Assembly (NCBI RefSeq): GCF_905187505.1
Contig: NZ_CAJJIC010000026.1
Span: 1 to 25,219 of the forward strand
DNA from: an uncultured Mailhella sp.
GTDB lineage: Bacteria; Desulfobacterota; Desulfovibrionia; Desulfovibrionales; Desulfovibrionaceae
Direction: 5' to 3'
Length of the DNA stretch: 25,219 nt
Shown: positions 16,963-25,219 of the stretch, piece by piece
Position numbering within the stretch: position 1 is the first letter of the stretch
Layout: each line of letters opens with the position of its first letter
Notes under the pieces: model-generated
Databases searched by the model: none
Told to the model about the DNA's origin: nothing
The model's input: only the letters and a program-made list of their open reading frames with translations
Made by a program: the position numbers and the translations under genes

Positions 16963-17012
16963 CTCTGGCGCGCCGGATTCCGGCGACACTGCAAACGTTT
17001 CAGGCGGGACAC

Positions 17013-17825
17013 ATGAGCGACATCAATCTTTTCACGGCCGCAAGGGCCAAAAAAAGCCTCGGTCAGCACTTTCTGCGCGACGAGCGCGTGGTGCAGCGCA
17101 TCGTCGAGCTCATGCGCGCGGAAGAAGGCGACCAGATCATGGAGATAGGCCCCGGCCCGGGAGCGCTCACCGCGCTGCTGCGCCCTCTGCCGTGGAAGAG
17201 GCTGCTGCTTCTGGAAAAGGACGATCACTACGCCGCCGAGCACGCGGCGCGGCCGCTGCCCGGTCTCGAGGTGGTGGCGGGCGATGCGCTCGCCTATCCC
17301 TGGGAGTCGCTCGAAGGACCGTGGAAGATTGCGGGCAATCTGCCCTACAACGTGGCTTCGCCGCTCATGTGGGACATCGTGAGCCGCACGCCGAACCTGG
17401 CCCGCGCCGTGTTCATGGTGCAGAAGGAAGTGGGCGACCGGCTCACGGCCGGCCCCGGAACGAAGGACTACGGCGCGCTCAGCGTGTGGATACAGAGCTT
17501 CGTCGCCGCGCGGAAGGGCTTCGTCATCGGTCCCGCGGCCTTTTCCCCGCCGCCGAAGGTGGATTCCGCCGTGGTGGTGTTCGAGCCGCTGCCCGAAGAA
17601 CGACGGCCCCGGCAGCCGGAAAAGCTCTCCCGCCTCATCAAGATATGCTTCCAGCAGCGGCGCAAGCAGCTTCAGGGCATACTGCGCCGAGCCCTGCCGG
17701 ACGACTTCTCGCAGGAGAAGCTCGTCCGACTCGGCATCGACCCCGCCCAGAGGCCCGAAACGCTTGCCGTGGAACAGTTCCAAAGACTCGCCGAAGCGCT
17801 TTTTTCAGGAAAAAATCATGGTTGA
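17013..17825 (+). CDS. rsmA: 16S rRNA (adenine1518/1519-N6)-dimethyltransferase
   Basis: RsmA (KsgA) uses S-adenosylmethionine to dimethylate two adjacent adenines in the 3'-terminal hairpin of 16S rRNA, a late step of 30S assembly. The 270 residues are normal. The N-terminus KKSLGQHFLRDERVVQRIV is the family opening. Motif I is EIGPGPGALT (44-53), the acidic residue that binds the SAM ribose is in LLLEKD, and the catalytic motif is NLPYNVASPL (109-118). The C-terminal helical domain carries RLIKICFQQRRKQLQGIL. The ATG at 17013 has AGGCGGGA upstream. It has its own promoter at 16935-16962 and is followed after 105 nt by the HU gene. Confidence 0.96.
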   Translation: MSDINLFTAARAKKSLGQHFLRDERVVQRIVELMRAEEGDQIMEIGPGPGALTALLRPLPWKRLLLLEKDDHYAAEHAARPLPGLEVVAGDALAYPWESLEGPWKIAGNLPYNVASPLMWDIVSRTPNLARAVFMVQKEVGDRLTAGPGTKDYGALSVWIQSFVAARKGFVIGPAAFSPPPKVDSAVVVFEPLPEERRPRQPEKLSRLIKICFQQRRKQLQGILRRALPDDFSQEKLVRLGIDPAQRPETLAVEQFQRLAEALFSGKNHG

Positions 17826-17839
17826 ACGCCTCGTCTCTC

Positions 17840-17867
17840 TTGACGATGGGCAGGAAACGTGTACCAA
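17840..17867 (+). promoter_or_regulatory. Candidate promoter for the HU gene
   Basis: TTGACG (17840-17845, 5 of 6), 16-nt spacer, TACCAA (17862-17867, 3 of 6). It lies in the rsmA-HU gap, with a predicted leader of about 55 nt. Confidence 0.4.
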
Positions 17868-17930
17868 AGAGAAAACCGCATCCCTCATTTTCTTCAATCA
17901 CCTCTGCCGCAGGCAGAAAGGAGCACATTC

Positions 17931-18200
17931 ATGACCAAGGCCGAACTCATCGCCAAGATAGCCGAACAGGCCTCCATCAGCAAAAGCAGTGCCGAGCAGT
18001 CCCTGAACGCCCTGCTCGAAGCCATTCAGGAAGCCCTCGCTTCCGACGGCAAGCTTTCCCTCCCGGGCTTCGGCTCGCTTGTGGTGGAAGAACGCAAGGA
18101 GCGCAAGGGCCACAATCCCCGCACCGGCGAAACCATCACCATTCCCGCCGGCAAGGTCGTGAAATTCAGGGCTGGCATTAATCTGAAAAAGCAGATATAA
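17931..18200 (+). CDS. hup: HU-family nucleoid DNA-binding protein
   Basis: This is a small basic DNA-bending protein that dimerises and helps compact the nucleoid. The 89 residues are typical of HU. An N-terminal helical pair (MTKAELIAKIAEQASISKSSAEQSLNALLEAI) is followed by GFGSL (46-50) and a beta-arm with the DNA-intercalating signature NPRTGETI (Pro63, Arg64). The C-terminus is KVVKFRAGINLKKQI. I chose the ATG at 17931 because AAAGGAG is just upstream; the frame is open earlier but not HU-like. IHF subunits are close relatives, but arm sequence and length favour HU. It is likely transcribed from its own promoter at 17840-17867. Confidence 0.95.
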   Translation: MTKAELIAKIAEQASISKSSAEQSLNALLEAIQEALASDGKLSLPGFGSLVVEERKERKGHNPRTGETITIPAGKVVKFRAGINLKKQI

Positions 18201-18214
18201 TAGTCGGACGGTCC

Positions 18215-18235
18215 GTATCCCGGCCGTCGGGATAC
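18215..18235 (+). other. Hairpin after the HU gene
   Basis: GTATCCC-ggccgtc-GGGATAC is a perfect 7-bp hairpin 14 nt past the HU stop. No T-run follows, so it may be a 3'-end stabiliser or a weak terminator ahead of the next small gene. Confidence 0.45.
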
Positions 18236-18263
18236 ACGGCCGCCAGCCGTTCAAGGAGTCTTC

Positions 18264-18446
18264 ATGCTTATTCATGGTGAAAACGGACATGGCCCCTTCC
18301 CCTGGGATCTGCCTCTGTGGCAGCCCGACTACGCCATTTTCTTCGGCGTGCTCTATTCGGTGATCCTCATTCTTGCCATCGGCATCACGCTGGCCTTCGC
18401 CCGCGCCATCAGGGATGCCAGAAACGGCGAGCACAAGGGACACTGA
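18264..18446 (+). CDS. Small single-span membrane protein, unknown function
   Basis: A 60-residue protein I do not recognise. The N-terminus is His/Gly/Pro/Trp-rich (GENGHGPFPWDLPLWQPDY). One strong membrane helix spans about residues 24-46 (AIFFGVLYSVILILAIGITLAF), followed by a basic and polar tail (ARAIRDARNGEHKGH) that would face the cytoplasm by the positive-inside rule, leaving the N-terminus outside. The ATG at 18264 has AAGGAG six nt upstream. A good terminator (18461-18499) begins 15 nt past the stop, so the gene looks functional. It lies 63 nt downstream of the HU gene and may share its transcript. Similar small spans are found as accessory subunits of respiratory complexes, but nothing here shows that role. 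Confidence 0.75.
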   Translation: MLIHGENGHGPFPWDLPLWQPDYAIFFGVLYSVILILAIGITLAFARAIRDARNGEHKGH

Positions 18447-18460
18447 TACGCACCGCGCTG

Positions 18461-18499
18461 CCGCCCATCTTCCTTTTGCGGGAGAAGCGGGCGGTTTTT
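18461..18499 (+). terminator. Intrinsic terminator of the small membrane protein gene
   Basis: CCGCCC (18461-18466) pairs with GGGCGG (18489-18494), with an inner CTTC/GAAG stem, and is followed by TTTTT (18495-18499). Confidence 0.6.
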
Positions 18500-18524
18500 C
18501 CCGCAGGATTCCTTTCTTCTGCGC

Positions 18525-18604
18525 CGCGCCTTTCGGGGCGCGGAGCGGTTCTGCCCGCATCGCTGCGGAAAACGCGTGAAGGCGGGCGCGCCTTTCGGGG
18601 CGCG
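18525..18604. repeat. Identical 18-nt hairpin, two direct copies
   Basis: CGCGCCTTTCGGGGCGCG occurs at 18525-18542 and again at 18587-18604, exact, 62 nt apart. Each copy is itself a hairpin (CGCGCC/GGCGCG), so the repeat is both direct and inverted, like a REP-type element. Confidence 0.65.
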
Positions 18605-18715
18605 TTCCGCACGCCCGTTTCCCTCACGCCCGCATCCGCCGGCCGCGCGGTCGCAACAGCGCCGCAGCCTGCCGCCGTGCGTGCCTGCGGAGCCTCCGGC
18701 AGGGGGAGACAAGCC

Positions 18716-18771
18716 CTGCAAAAAAAGGATATGACGCCTGCTGCAACGCTGATTTTTTACTTTTTTTGCAG
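18716..18771. repeat. 11-bp inverted repeat with A/T arms
   Basis: CTGCAAAAAAA (18716-18726) and TTTTTTTGCAG (18761-18771) are perfectly complementary, separated by 34 nt. Either arm could supply a U-run to a transcript. It lies just upstream of the candidate rpsU promoter. Confidence 0.6.
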
Positions 18772-18800
18772 TTTTCCCCGGAGTGAGGCACCCCGGGGAC

Positions 18801-18829
18801 TTGCTTTCTGTGGAAAACTGTTTTAGTTT
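18801..18829 (+). promoter_or_regulatory. Possible promoter for the rpsU operon
   Basis: TTGCTT (18801-18806), 17-nt spacer, TAGTTT (18824-18829). Each box matches 3 of 6, but the spacing is right. It predicts a long leader of about 150 nt before rpsU. Confidence 0.35.
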
Positions 18830-18865
18830 CTCTCTCTCCCTGCGTAACAGAGCACGGCATTCAGG

Positions 18866-18890
18866 CCTTGCCGAAGCCGCGCTTCCAAGG
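18866..18890 (+). other. Hairpin in the predicted rpsU leader
   Basis: CCTTG (18866-18870) pairs with CAAGG (18886-18890) and GAAGC (18873-18877) with GCTTC (18881-18885), a ten-pair stem with a two-nt bulge and a three-nt loop. It could take part in leader-based control of S21. Confidence 0.4.
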
Positions 18891-18987
18891 ACAGGGGACA
18901 CATTTCCGTTTTTCCCTTCGGTTCACACACCCTGAGAACTGGCGGATCGGACGGAACAAGAGATTCGCTGAAAAGGGGGTGATTTCT

Positions 18988-19191
18988 GTGCCCGGAGTTT
19001 TTCTCAACGAAGACGATTACAATTTCGACATCGCCCTGCGTCGCTTCAAGAAGCAGGTGGAAAAGGCCGGCGTTCTTTCTGAAATGAAGAAGCGCCAGCA
19101 CTATGAGAAGCCCAGCGTCATGCGCAAGAAGAAGAAGGCCGCTGCCCGCAAGCGCCTCATGAAGAAGATGCGCAAGGTGAACATGGGTTAA
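18988..19191 (+). CDS. rpsU: 30S ribosomal protein S21
   Basis: S21 is a small basic protein of the 30S subunit near the anti-Shine-Dalgarno end of 16S rRNA, needed for initiation. The 67 residues run MPGVFLNEDDYNFDIALRRFKKQVEKAG, then the arginine/lysine-rich RKKKKAAARKRLMKKMRKVN tail. The start is a GTG at 18988, chosen because GGGGGTGAT sits six nt upstream, an extended match to the 16S rRNA 3' end, and because the family begins at this point. It is the first gene of an rpsU-yqeY-mutS2-dnaG-rpoD unit. A terminator-like hairpin (19245-19289) follows, so S21 can be made in excess over the downstream products. Confidence 0.95.
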   Translation: MPGVFLNEDDYNFDIALRRFKKQVEKAGVLSEMKKRQHYEKPSVMRKKKKAAARKRLMKKMRKVNMG

Positions 19192-19203
19192 TCTTCGACG
19201 ACA

Positions 19204-19228
19204 ACGGTTCGCATGGGTTCTGAACCGT
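19204..19228 (+). other. Hairpin after rpsU
   Basis: ACGGTTC (19204-19210) pairs with GAACCGT (19222-19228) across an 11-nt loop. It directly precedes the terminator at 19245-19289 and may act together with it. Confidence 0.4.
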
Positions 19229-19244
19229 GTGCAAGCCGGTTACG

Positions 19245-19289
19245 GAGCCGGAAATTGGACCTTTTACCAGGCTGATTTCCGGCTCTTTT
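19245..19289 (+). terminator. Terminator or attenuator between rpsU and yqeY
   Basis: GAGCCGGAAAT (19245-19255) pairs perfectly with ATTTCCGGCTC (19275-19285) and is followed by TTTT. The loop is long (19 nt) and the T-run short, which suits partial termination inside an operon. Confidence 0.55.
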
Positions 19290-19390
19290 GCCATTTCATG
19301 ACGCGCCCCGGAGACGCCCGGCCGGAAGGCCGCGCCGGCGTCGTCCTTACGCGAAAGGCCCGCCCTTAGCGACGGAAGAAGAAGTCTGCT

Positions 19391-19843
19391 ATGAGTATCG
19401 CTGAACAGATAGACAAGGACTACATCCAGGCCTACAAGGCCAAGGATCAGGTTAAGCTCGGCACGCTGCGCCTTCTGAAGACCGCGGCCAAGAACCGTCA
19501 GGTGGAGCTCATGCGTCCTCTTGAGGACGACGACTACATGGACGTGATTCTGCGCGAGGTCAAGCAGCGTCAGGACTCCATCGAGCAGTACAACGCCGCA
19601 GGCCGCCCCGATCTGGCCGAAAAGGAAGCCGCCGAAGCCGCGGTGCTTCAGGAGTATCTGCCCGCCCAGCTTTCCGAGGAAGAGCTTGCCGAAGTGGTGG
19701 AAAAGACCGTGGCTCCCCTGCTTGACGGCGGCATGAAGAACATGGGCCGTGCCATCAGCGCCATCATGGCCGAATACAAGGGCCGCGTGGACGGCAAGGC
19801 CGTGAGCGCCGCGGTGAAGGCCCGTCTCCAGCAGGCCCGCTGA
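19391..19843 (+). CDS. yqeY: GatB/YqeY domain protein
   Basis: A 150-residue protein of the YqeY family, which shares the tRNA-binding helical domain found at the C-terminus of GatB (Asp-tRNA/Glu-tRNA amidotransferase). The free-standing form has no proven role. The opening MSIAEQIDKDYIQAYKAKDQVKLGTLRLLKTAAKNRQVE and the later RQDSIEQYNAAGRPDLAEKEAAE..LQEYLP are family signatures. The C-terminal KNMGRAISAIMAEYKGRVDGKAVSAAVK is the small helical module. The ATG at 19391 has a weak GAAGAAG stretch upstream. Four nt separate its stop from mutS2, so the two are co-transcribed. Its presence inside the rpsU-dnaG-rpoD unit is a recurring arrangement in many bacteria. Confidence 0.93.
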   Translation: MSIAEQIDKDYIQAYKAKDQVKLGTLRLLKTAAKNRQVELMRPLEDDDYMDVILREVKQRQDSIEQYNAAGRPDLAEKEAAEAAVLQEYLPAQLSEEELAEVVEKTVAPLLDGGMKNMGRAISAIMAEYKGRVDGKAVSAAVKARLQQAR

Positions 19844-19847
19844 TCGT

Positions 19848-22181
19848 ATGGACGAAAGGACTCTTCACGCTCTCGAATTTCCCCGCGTCCTCGAACGACT
19901 TTCCGACTTCTGCCTTTCCGAGGCAGGAAGGGAAGCCGCTCTCGCGCTGCGCCCCATGGACGACGAGGAGGCCGTGCGCCGCAGCCAGCACATGCATGAC
20001 GAAATGCGCTCCTGGCTGGCCGAAGGCGACTTTTCCCCCGCATCCTTCCCCGACATTTCCGGGCTTCTTGCCCACGTGCGCGGTCACGCCGATCCCCTGC
20101 TCGACATGGACGGACTGTGGGCGCTCAAGGAAACGCTCGGGCTTGCCCGCCGCGCGGCCGAAAGCATCCATGCCGGAGGGGCAAGGCGTCCGCTGCTCGA
20201 CGCGCTCGCCTGTTCGCTCCCCATGCCGGAACTCACGCTGTCGGCCCTGCAGCGCTGCGTGAGCGACGACGGCTATCTTAAGGATGAAAGCTCGCCCGGG
20301 CTTCTTCTCGTGAGAAGCGAGCTGCGCGGCATTCATCAGAACTGCCTGCGCCGCGTCAAGGAATTCGCCGAAAAGTACAACATCGGCCGCTACCTGCAGG
20401 ACGACTACATGACGCTCTCGTCCGACCGCTACGTGCTGCCGCTCAAGGCCAACTTCAAGGGACGCATCCAGGGCATCATTCACGACTATTCCAACACGGG
20501 CGAAACGCTCTACTTCGAGCCCATGTTCCTCGTGGAGCAGAACAACCGCCTTCAGGAACTCAAGCAGCAGGAACGCGAGGAAGAGCGCAAGGTCATGCGC
20601 ATGATCGCGGACCTCATCGTTCAGGAAATGCCGCAGGTGGAATCAGCATGGAAGCTCCTTGTGGACATCGATCTCGGTCAGGCGAAATGCGCCCTCGGCG
20701 CCGCCCTGTCCGGCCGCTGCGTGCCGCTTGAAGAGGGCGCGCTCCTGCATCTTCCCGGCGCGCGGCATCCGCTGCTCGTGCTTGAGGCCGCCCGTCACGC
20801 CGCGGACAAGAACTACAACGGCCCGCGCCGCATCGAGCACACCGATCTCGTGCTGCGCGAAGGCGACCGCGTGCTCGTCATAAGCGGCGGCAACGCCGGC
20901 GGCAAGACCGTGGCCCTGAAGACCCTCGGCCTCATCACGCTCATGACGCTGGCCGGTCTTCCCGTGCCCGTGGACGGCGGTTCCACCCTGCCCTTCTGGA
21001 ACAGGGTGTACGCCTTCATCGGCGACGAGCAGAGTCTCGACGATCACGTGTCCACCTTCACCGGACAGATTCATCATCTCGCCTCCATCTGGGACGCGCT
21101 CGACGGCCGTTCCCTGGTGCTGCTCGACGAGTTCGGCTCCGGCACCGACCCTTCACAGGGCGCGGCGCTGGCTCAGGCCGTGCTCGACGGCCTTCTGGAA
21201 AAGGGCGCCTACACCGTGACGGCCACGCACTTTCCCGCGCTCAAGAGCTACGCGCTCACCCATGAAGGCGTGCGTGCGGCCTCCGTGCTGTTCGATCCGT
21301 CCACCAAGAAGCCGCTCTTCCATCTGGCCTACGATCAGGTGGGCGCAAGCCAGGCCCTCGACGTGGCCCGCGAGCACGGTCTGCCCGAATCCGTGCTGAA
21401 AAGAGCCGAGCATTATCTTCTCATGGACGGCGACGACGCAAGCGCGGTCATGGACCGCCTCAACGATCTTGCCCGCCGGCGGGAAGAGGAACTTGCCCGC
21501 ATGAAGGACGAGGAACGCCGCCTGCGCGACAAGCGCGAATCGCTGCAGCAGAAGCTCGAAAAGGAACGCCAGCGTCTCGACGAGGAAGTGCGCAGAATGT
21601 CGCAGGAACTCATGCGCGACTACAAGAGCGGCAAGGCCACGGCAAAGCAGGCCCAGAAGGAAATGGCCAGGCTTCGCGCCGACCTCGCCCGTTCCGCACG
21701 GGACATGGAGGAGGAAAAGCCCGCGGCCGATCCTTCCGCCTTCACCGTGGGCGGCGAAGTGACGCACCGCCTGTGGAACAGAAAGGCCGTGCTGCGCGAA
21801 CTCGACGAGAAGAACGGCAGAGGCAAGATCGATCTGAACGGCGTGACCATGTGGGCCCCGCTCTCCGACCTTCAGCCCTCTTCCGGCGCGCCCTCCGCGC
21901 CGAAGGGAACCGTGACCGCCAGGGTTTCGAGACCTGTTTCCTTCCTGCGTCTTGACTTGAGAGGGAAACGTGCTGATTTAGCTTTAGCGGAGCTCGAACA
22001 GTTCCTCGACCGCTCCCTGCTTTCCGGCGTGGAAGGCGTGGAAATCGTTCACGGCCGCGGCACCGGCGCGCTGCGCAGGGCCGTGCATGAACTTCTGCGC
22101 ACCTTCCCGGGCGTGGCTTCCTACCATACCGCTCCCGAAGATCAGGGCGGCGACGGCATGACTCAGGTTCTGTTCCGCTAG
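19848..22181 (+). CDS. mutS2: Endonuclease MutS2
   Basis: MutS2 is a MutS-related ATPase without the mismatch-recognition domain. Members are reported to limit homologous recombination and, more recently, to act on collided ribosomes. The 777 residues are full length. Helical core domains are followed by Walker A GGNAGGKT (347-354), Walker B LLDEFGSGTDP (about 425-435), a long charged coiled coil (about 540-625, RREEELARMKDEERRLRDKRE) and a KOW-like beta region. The C-terminal Smr nuclease domain runs from about 702 (LDLRGKRADLALAELEQFL, HGRGTGALR). The ATG at 19848 lies 4 nt after yqeY without a clear ribosome binding site, so coupling is likely. A stretch of unusual codons at 21921-21989 is described under findings. 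Confidence 0.95.
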   Translation: MDERTLHALEFPRVLERLSDFCLSEAGREAALALRPMDDEEAVRRSQHMHDEMRSWLAEGDFSPASFPDISGLLAHVRGHADPLLDMDGLWALKETLGLARRAAESIHAGGARRPLLDALACSLPMPELTLSALQRCVSDDGYLKDESSPGLLLVRSELRGIHQNCLRRVKEFAEKYNIGRYLQDDYMTLSSDRYVLPLKANFKGRIQGIIHDYSNTGETLYFEPMFLVEQNNRLQELKQQEREEERKVMRMIADLIVQEMPQVESAWKLLVDIDLGQAKCALGAALSGRCVPLEEGALLHLPGARHPLLVLEAARHAADKNYNGPRRIEHTDLVLREGDRVLVISGGNAGGKTVALKTLGLITLMTLAGLPVPVDGGSTLPFWNRVYAFIGDEQSLDDHVSTFTGQIHHLASIWDALDGRSLVLLDEFGSGTDPSQGAALAQAVLDGLLEKGAYTVTATHFPALKSYALTHEGVRAASVLFDPSTKKPLFHLAYDQVGASQALDVAREHGLPESVLKRAEHYLLMDGDDASAVMDRLNDLARRREEELARMKDEERRLRDKRESLQQKLEKERQRLDEEVRRMSQELMRDYKSGKATAKQAQKEMARLRADLARSARDMEEEKPAADPSAFTVGGEVTHRLWNRKAVLRELDEKNGRGKIDLNGVTMWAPLSDLQPSSGAPSAPKGTVTARVSRPVSFLRLDLRGKRADLALAELEQFLDRSLLSGVEGVEIVHGRGTGALRRAVHELLRTFPGVASYHTAPEDQGGDGMTQVLFR
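21957..21984 (+). promoter_or_regulatory. Possible internal promoter for dnaG-rpoD
   Basis: Inside the mutS2 coding sequence, TTGAGA (21957-21962, 5 of 6) is followed after 16 nt by TAGCTT (21979-21984). An overlapping TTGACT sits at 21952-21957. The codons spelling it are rare ones in an otherwise GC-rich gene. It predicts a start about 205 nt before dnaG. Confidence 0.35.
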
Positions 22182-22196
22182 GCTGGGCAAATCATC

Positions 22197-23904
22197 ATGA
22201 AGAACAACGATGTGATACAGGCGATAAAGTCGCGCATCAGTCTTGCCGACATGGCGAGGCGTTACGTGGAGCTGCGTCCCGCAGGCTCCCGTCTCGTCGC
22301 GCCCTGCCCGTTCCATCAGGAAACCAAGCCTTCGTTCTCCATCAACGAGGAGCAGGGAACCTTCTACTGCTTCGGCTGTCAGGCCTCCGGCGACATCTTC
22401 GACTTCTACGGCCGCATGAACGGCCTCGACTTCAAAGAAACCCTCGCCGCGCTCGCCGAGGAGGCGGGCATACGTCTCGAGTCCTACCGCGCCGATCCCA
22501 GGGCGAAGGAACAGCGCTCCCAGAAGCGCGACATGCAGAAGATGCATGAGCTTGCCGCCTCGCACTTCCACAGCAATCTCTCCTCGCAGAGCGCCGCCGT
22601 GTGCCGCGACTACATAGGCGAGCGGGGCATTTCCCCGGAACTCGTGGAAAAGTTCGGCCTCGGCTGGAGCATGGATTCGTGGCAGGATCTCGGCGACACG
22701 CTGCGCCGCGCGGGCTTTTCCCTGAGCACGGCCGTGGAATGCGGACTTCAGTCCAAAAGCCAGGGCGGACGCACCTTCGACCGCTTCCGCAACCGGCTCA
22801 TGTTCCCCATCCGCAACCTGTCGGGACAGACCATCGCCTTCGGCGGACGCATCATTCCGTCGCTTGCGAAGGAGGACGACGCCAAGTACATCAACAGCAG
22901 CGATTCGCCCATCTACAAGAAGGGCGAACATCTGTTCGGCCTGTTTCAGGCACGGCCCTCCATCGCGGTGAAGAAGAGCATCATTCTCACCGAAGGGTAC
23001 ATGGACGTCATCACCCTGCACCAGTACGGCTACACGCAGGCCGTGGGCGTGCTCGGCACGGCGCTCACCCCGGAACAGATAAAGAGGCTCTCCGGCTTCA
23101 GCTCCCACCTCGAGCTCATGTTCGACGGCGACAACGCGGGCCGCAAGGCCGCCTTCCGCTCCTGCGAAATGCTGCTCACCCGAGGGCTCTCGTGCCGCGT
23201 CATCCTTTTCCCGGACGACAACGACATCGACAGCATGCTGCATTCCTTCGGCGCCGAAGCCGTGGAGGATCTGCGCGCCCACGCGCAGGACGGCCTTGCC
23301 TTCTGCCTTTCCGTGCTGCGCGGCATGGCCCCGCGCGAGGCCGTGGAATGGGCGAGACACTTTCTTTCTCAGGTGGACCTGCCGGAACTTTTTCACCGTT
23401 TTGCGGCGGAACTTGCCGCAGGACTCGGCCTTTCCGAAGCCGACCTTCGGGGAGGCGTTCTGGAGCGGCGCAATGCCTCCGCTCCCCGCGTTGCGGCCAG
23501 ACGCAACGAAACGCCCCATGCCATAAGCCGGGACAAGGAAATCATGACCTTTGCGGTGCGCTATCCGCACCGCCTGCCGGACCTTCAGGCCGCGGGCGCC
23601 GATCTTGCCCTTTCCGCGCCGTGGGCGCTCAAGCTCTGGGACAAGATAGCCGCCTTCTGCTCCGATCAGGCCTTTGACGCGCTGGAGCCGAAGGAAAAGA
23701 ATTTCTGGATACGCTGCCGGGGCGAGGAGGCACCTCCTCTCGACAACGAAGAAGGAGAGCTTGCCGCCATACGGCAGATGCTCATCAATCTGCAGAAGAC
23801 ATCACACATGGCTTCCGTCGTGGCGGCCCTTCGCCAGGGAACGGCCAGCCAGGAAACACAACGGGAATACATGCGCGCGCTTCTTGAAGCGCGAGGGAGG
23901 CGTA

Positions 23905-23915
<11 letters not shown>
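22197..23915 (+). CDS. dnaG: DNA primase
   Basis: DnaG synthesises the short RNA primers for leading- and lagging-strand replication and docks on the DnaB helicase. The 572 residues are close to the usual 580. The N-terminal CHC2 zinc ribbon is intact (Cys37, His40, Cys58, Cys61 in CPFHQETKPSF...YCFGC). The RNA polymerase core with RNRLMFPIRNLSGQTIAFGGR follows. The TOPRIM part has the catalytic Glu266 in LTEGYMDVITLHQYG and Asp310/Asp312 in DGDNAGRKA. The C-terminal helicase-binding domain is variable. The ATG at 22197 lies 15 nt after the mutS2 stop with only a weak ribosome binding site. Its end overlaps the rpoD start by 11 nt. Confidence 0.97.

Positions 23916-25219
<1,304 letters not shown>

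Larger units (their letters stand above)
18447..18987. other. Gap before rpsU with repeated hairpins
   Basis: 540 nt with no gene recognised. In order it holds the terminator of the small membrane protein (18461-18499), two identical 18-nt hairpin repeats (18525-18542, 18587-18604) and an 11-bp inverted repeat with A/T-rich arms (18716-18771). A possible rpsU promoter (18801-18829) and a leader hairpin (18866-18890) follow. Confidence 0.55.

Noticed and set aside
14533..16989. 818-codon open frame on the minus strand
   Set aside because: It is antisense to the EF-G gene and reads as a composition artefact rich in His, Gly and Ala.
16907..18181. 424-codon plus-strand frame over rsmA and the HU gene
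   Set aside because: The rsmA and HU products in other frames are complete and conserved; this frame is Arg/Ala-rich shadow.

Overview
The window is a GC-rich bacterial chromosome segment made almost entirely of core housekeeping genes. The gene content fits a Desulfovibrionaceae-type sulfate or sulfite reducer (Desulfovibrio, Bilophila and relatives). The pointers are an F1Fo-ATPase operon with paired b' and b subunit genes but no a or c genes, and the order rpsU-yqeY-mutS2-dnaG-rpoD. This placement is inference from gene order and protein character; no 16S or database comparison was possible.

Left part, minus strand (1-13468). A DUF3467-like small protein (726-1034) lies between two gene-poor stretches. 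The ATP synthase operon then runs right to left: atpF'(b')-atpF(b)-atpH-atpA-atpG-atpD-atpC (8213 down to 2428). The genes are tightly packed or overlapping and the operon ends in a hairpin-plus-T terminator that overlaps the atpC stop. Upstream of the operon is a locally AT-rich control region (about 8214-8710) with a possible promoter, a 21-bp-phased direct repeat and a CRP/FNR-like dyad. After a gap with no recognisable gene come rodA, the ndk-proC pair and a periplasmic C-terminal processing protease (ctp), again on the minus strand.

Right part, plus strand (13709-25219). A 280-residue protein with a histidinol-dehydrogenase-like segment is translationally coupled (ATGA) to an EF-G paralogue. 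A hairpin-rich gap follows, then rsmA (16S rRNA dimethyltransferase), an HU-type DNA-binding protein and a 60-residue single-span membrane protein. The last part is an expanded macromolecular-synthesis operon: rpsU, yqeY, mutS2, dnaG and rpoD. The rpoD gene runs off the right edge within sigma region 2.4.

No mobile element, CRISPR array, tRNA or rRNA was seen. I found no clear new multi-gene system. The points worth a second look are mostly non-coding: a collinear degenerate duplication in the atpC-DUF3467 gap, an orphan minus-strand terminator upstream of rsmA, repeated hairpins and a long-arm inverted repeat before rpsU, and a rare-codon AT-rich patch inside mutS2 that spells a promoter-like sequence upstream of dnaG-rpoD. 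Among proteins, the histidinol-dehydrogenase-like partner of EF-G is the least expected.
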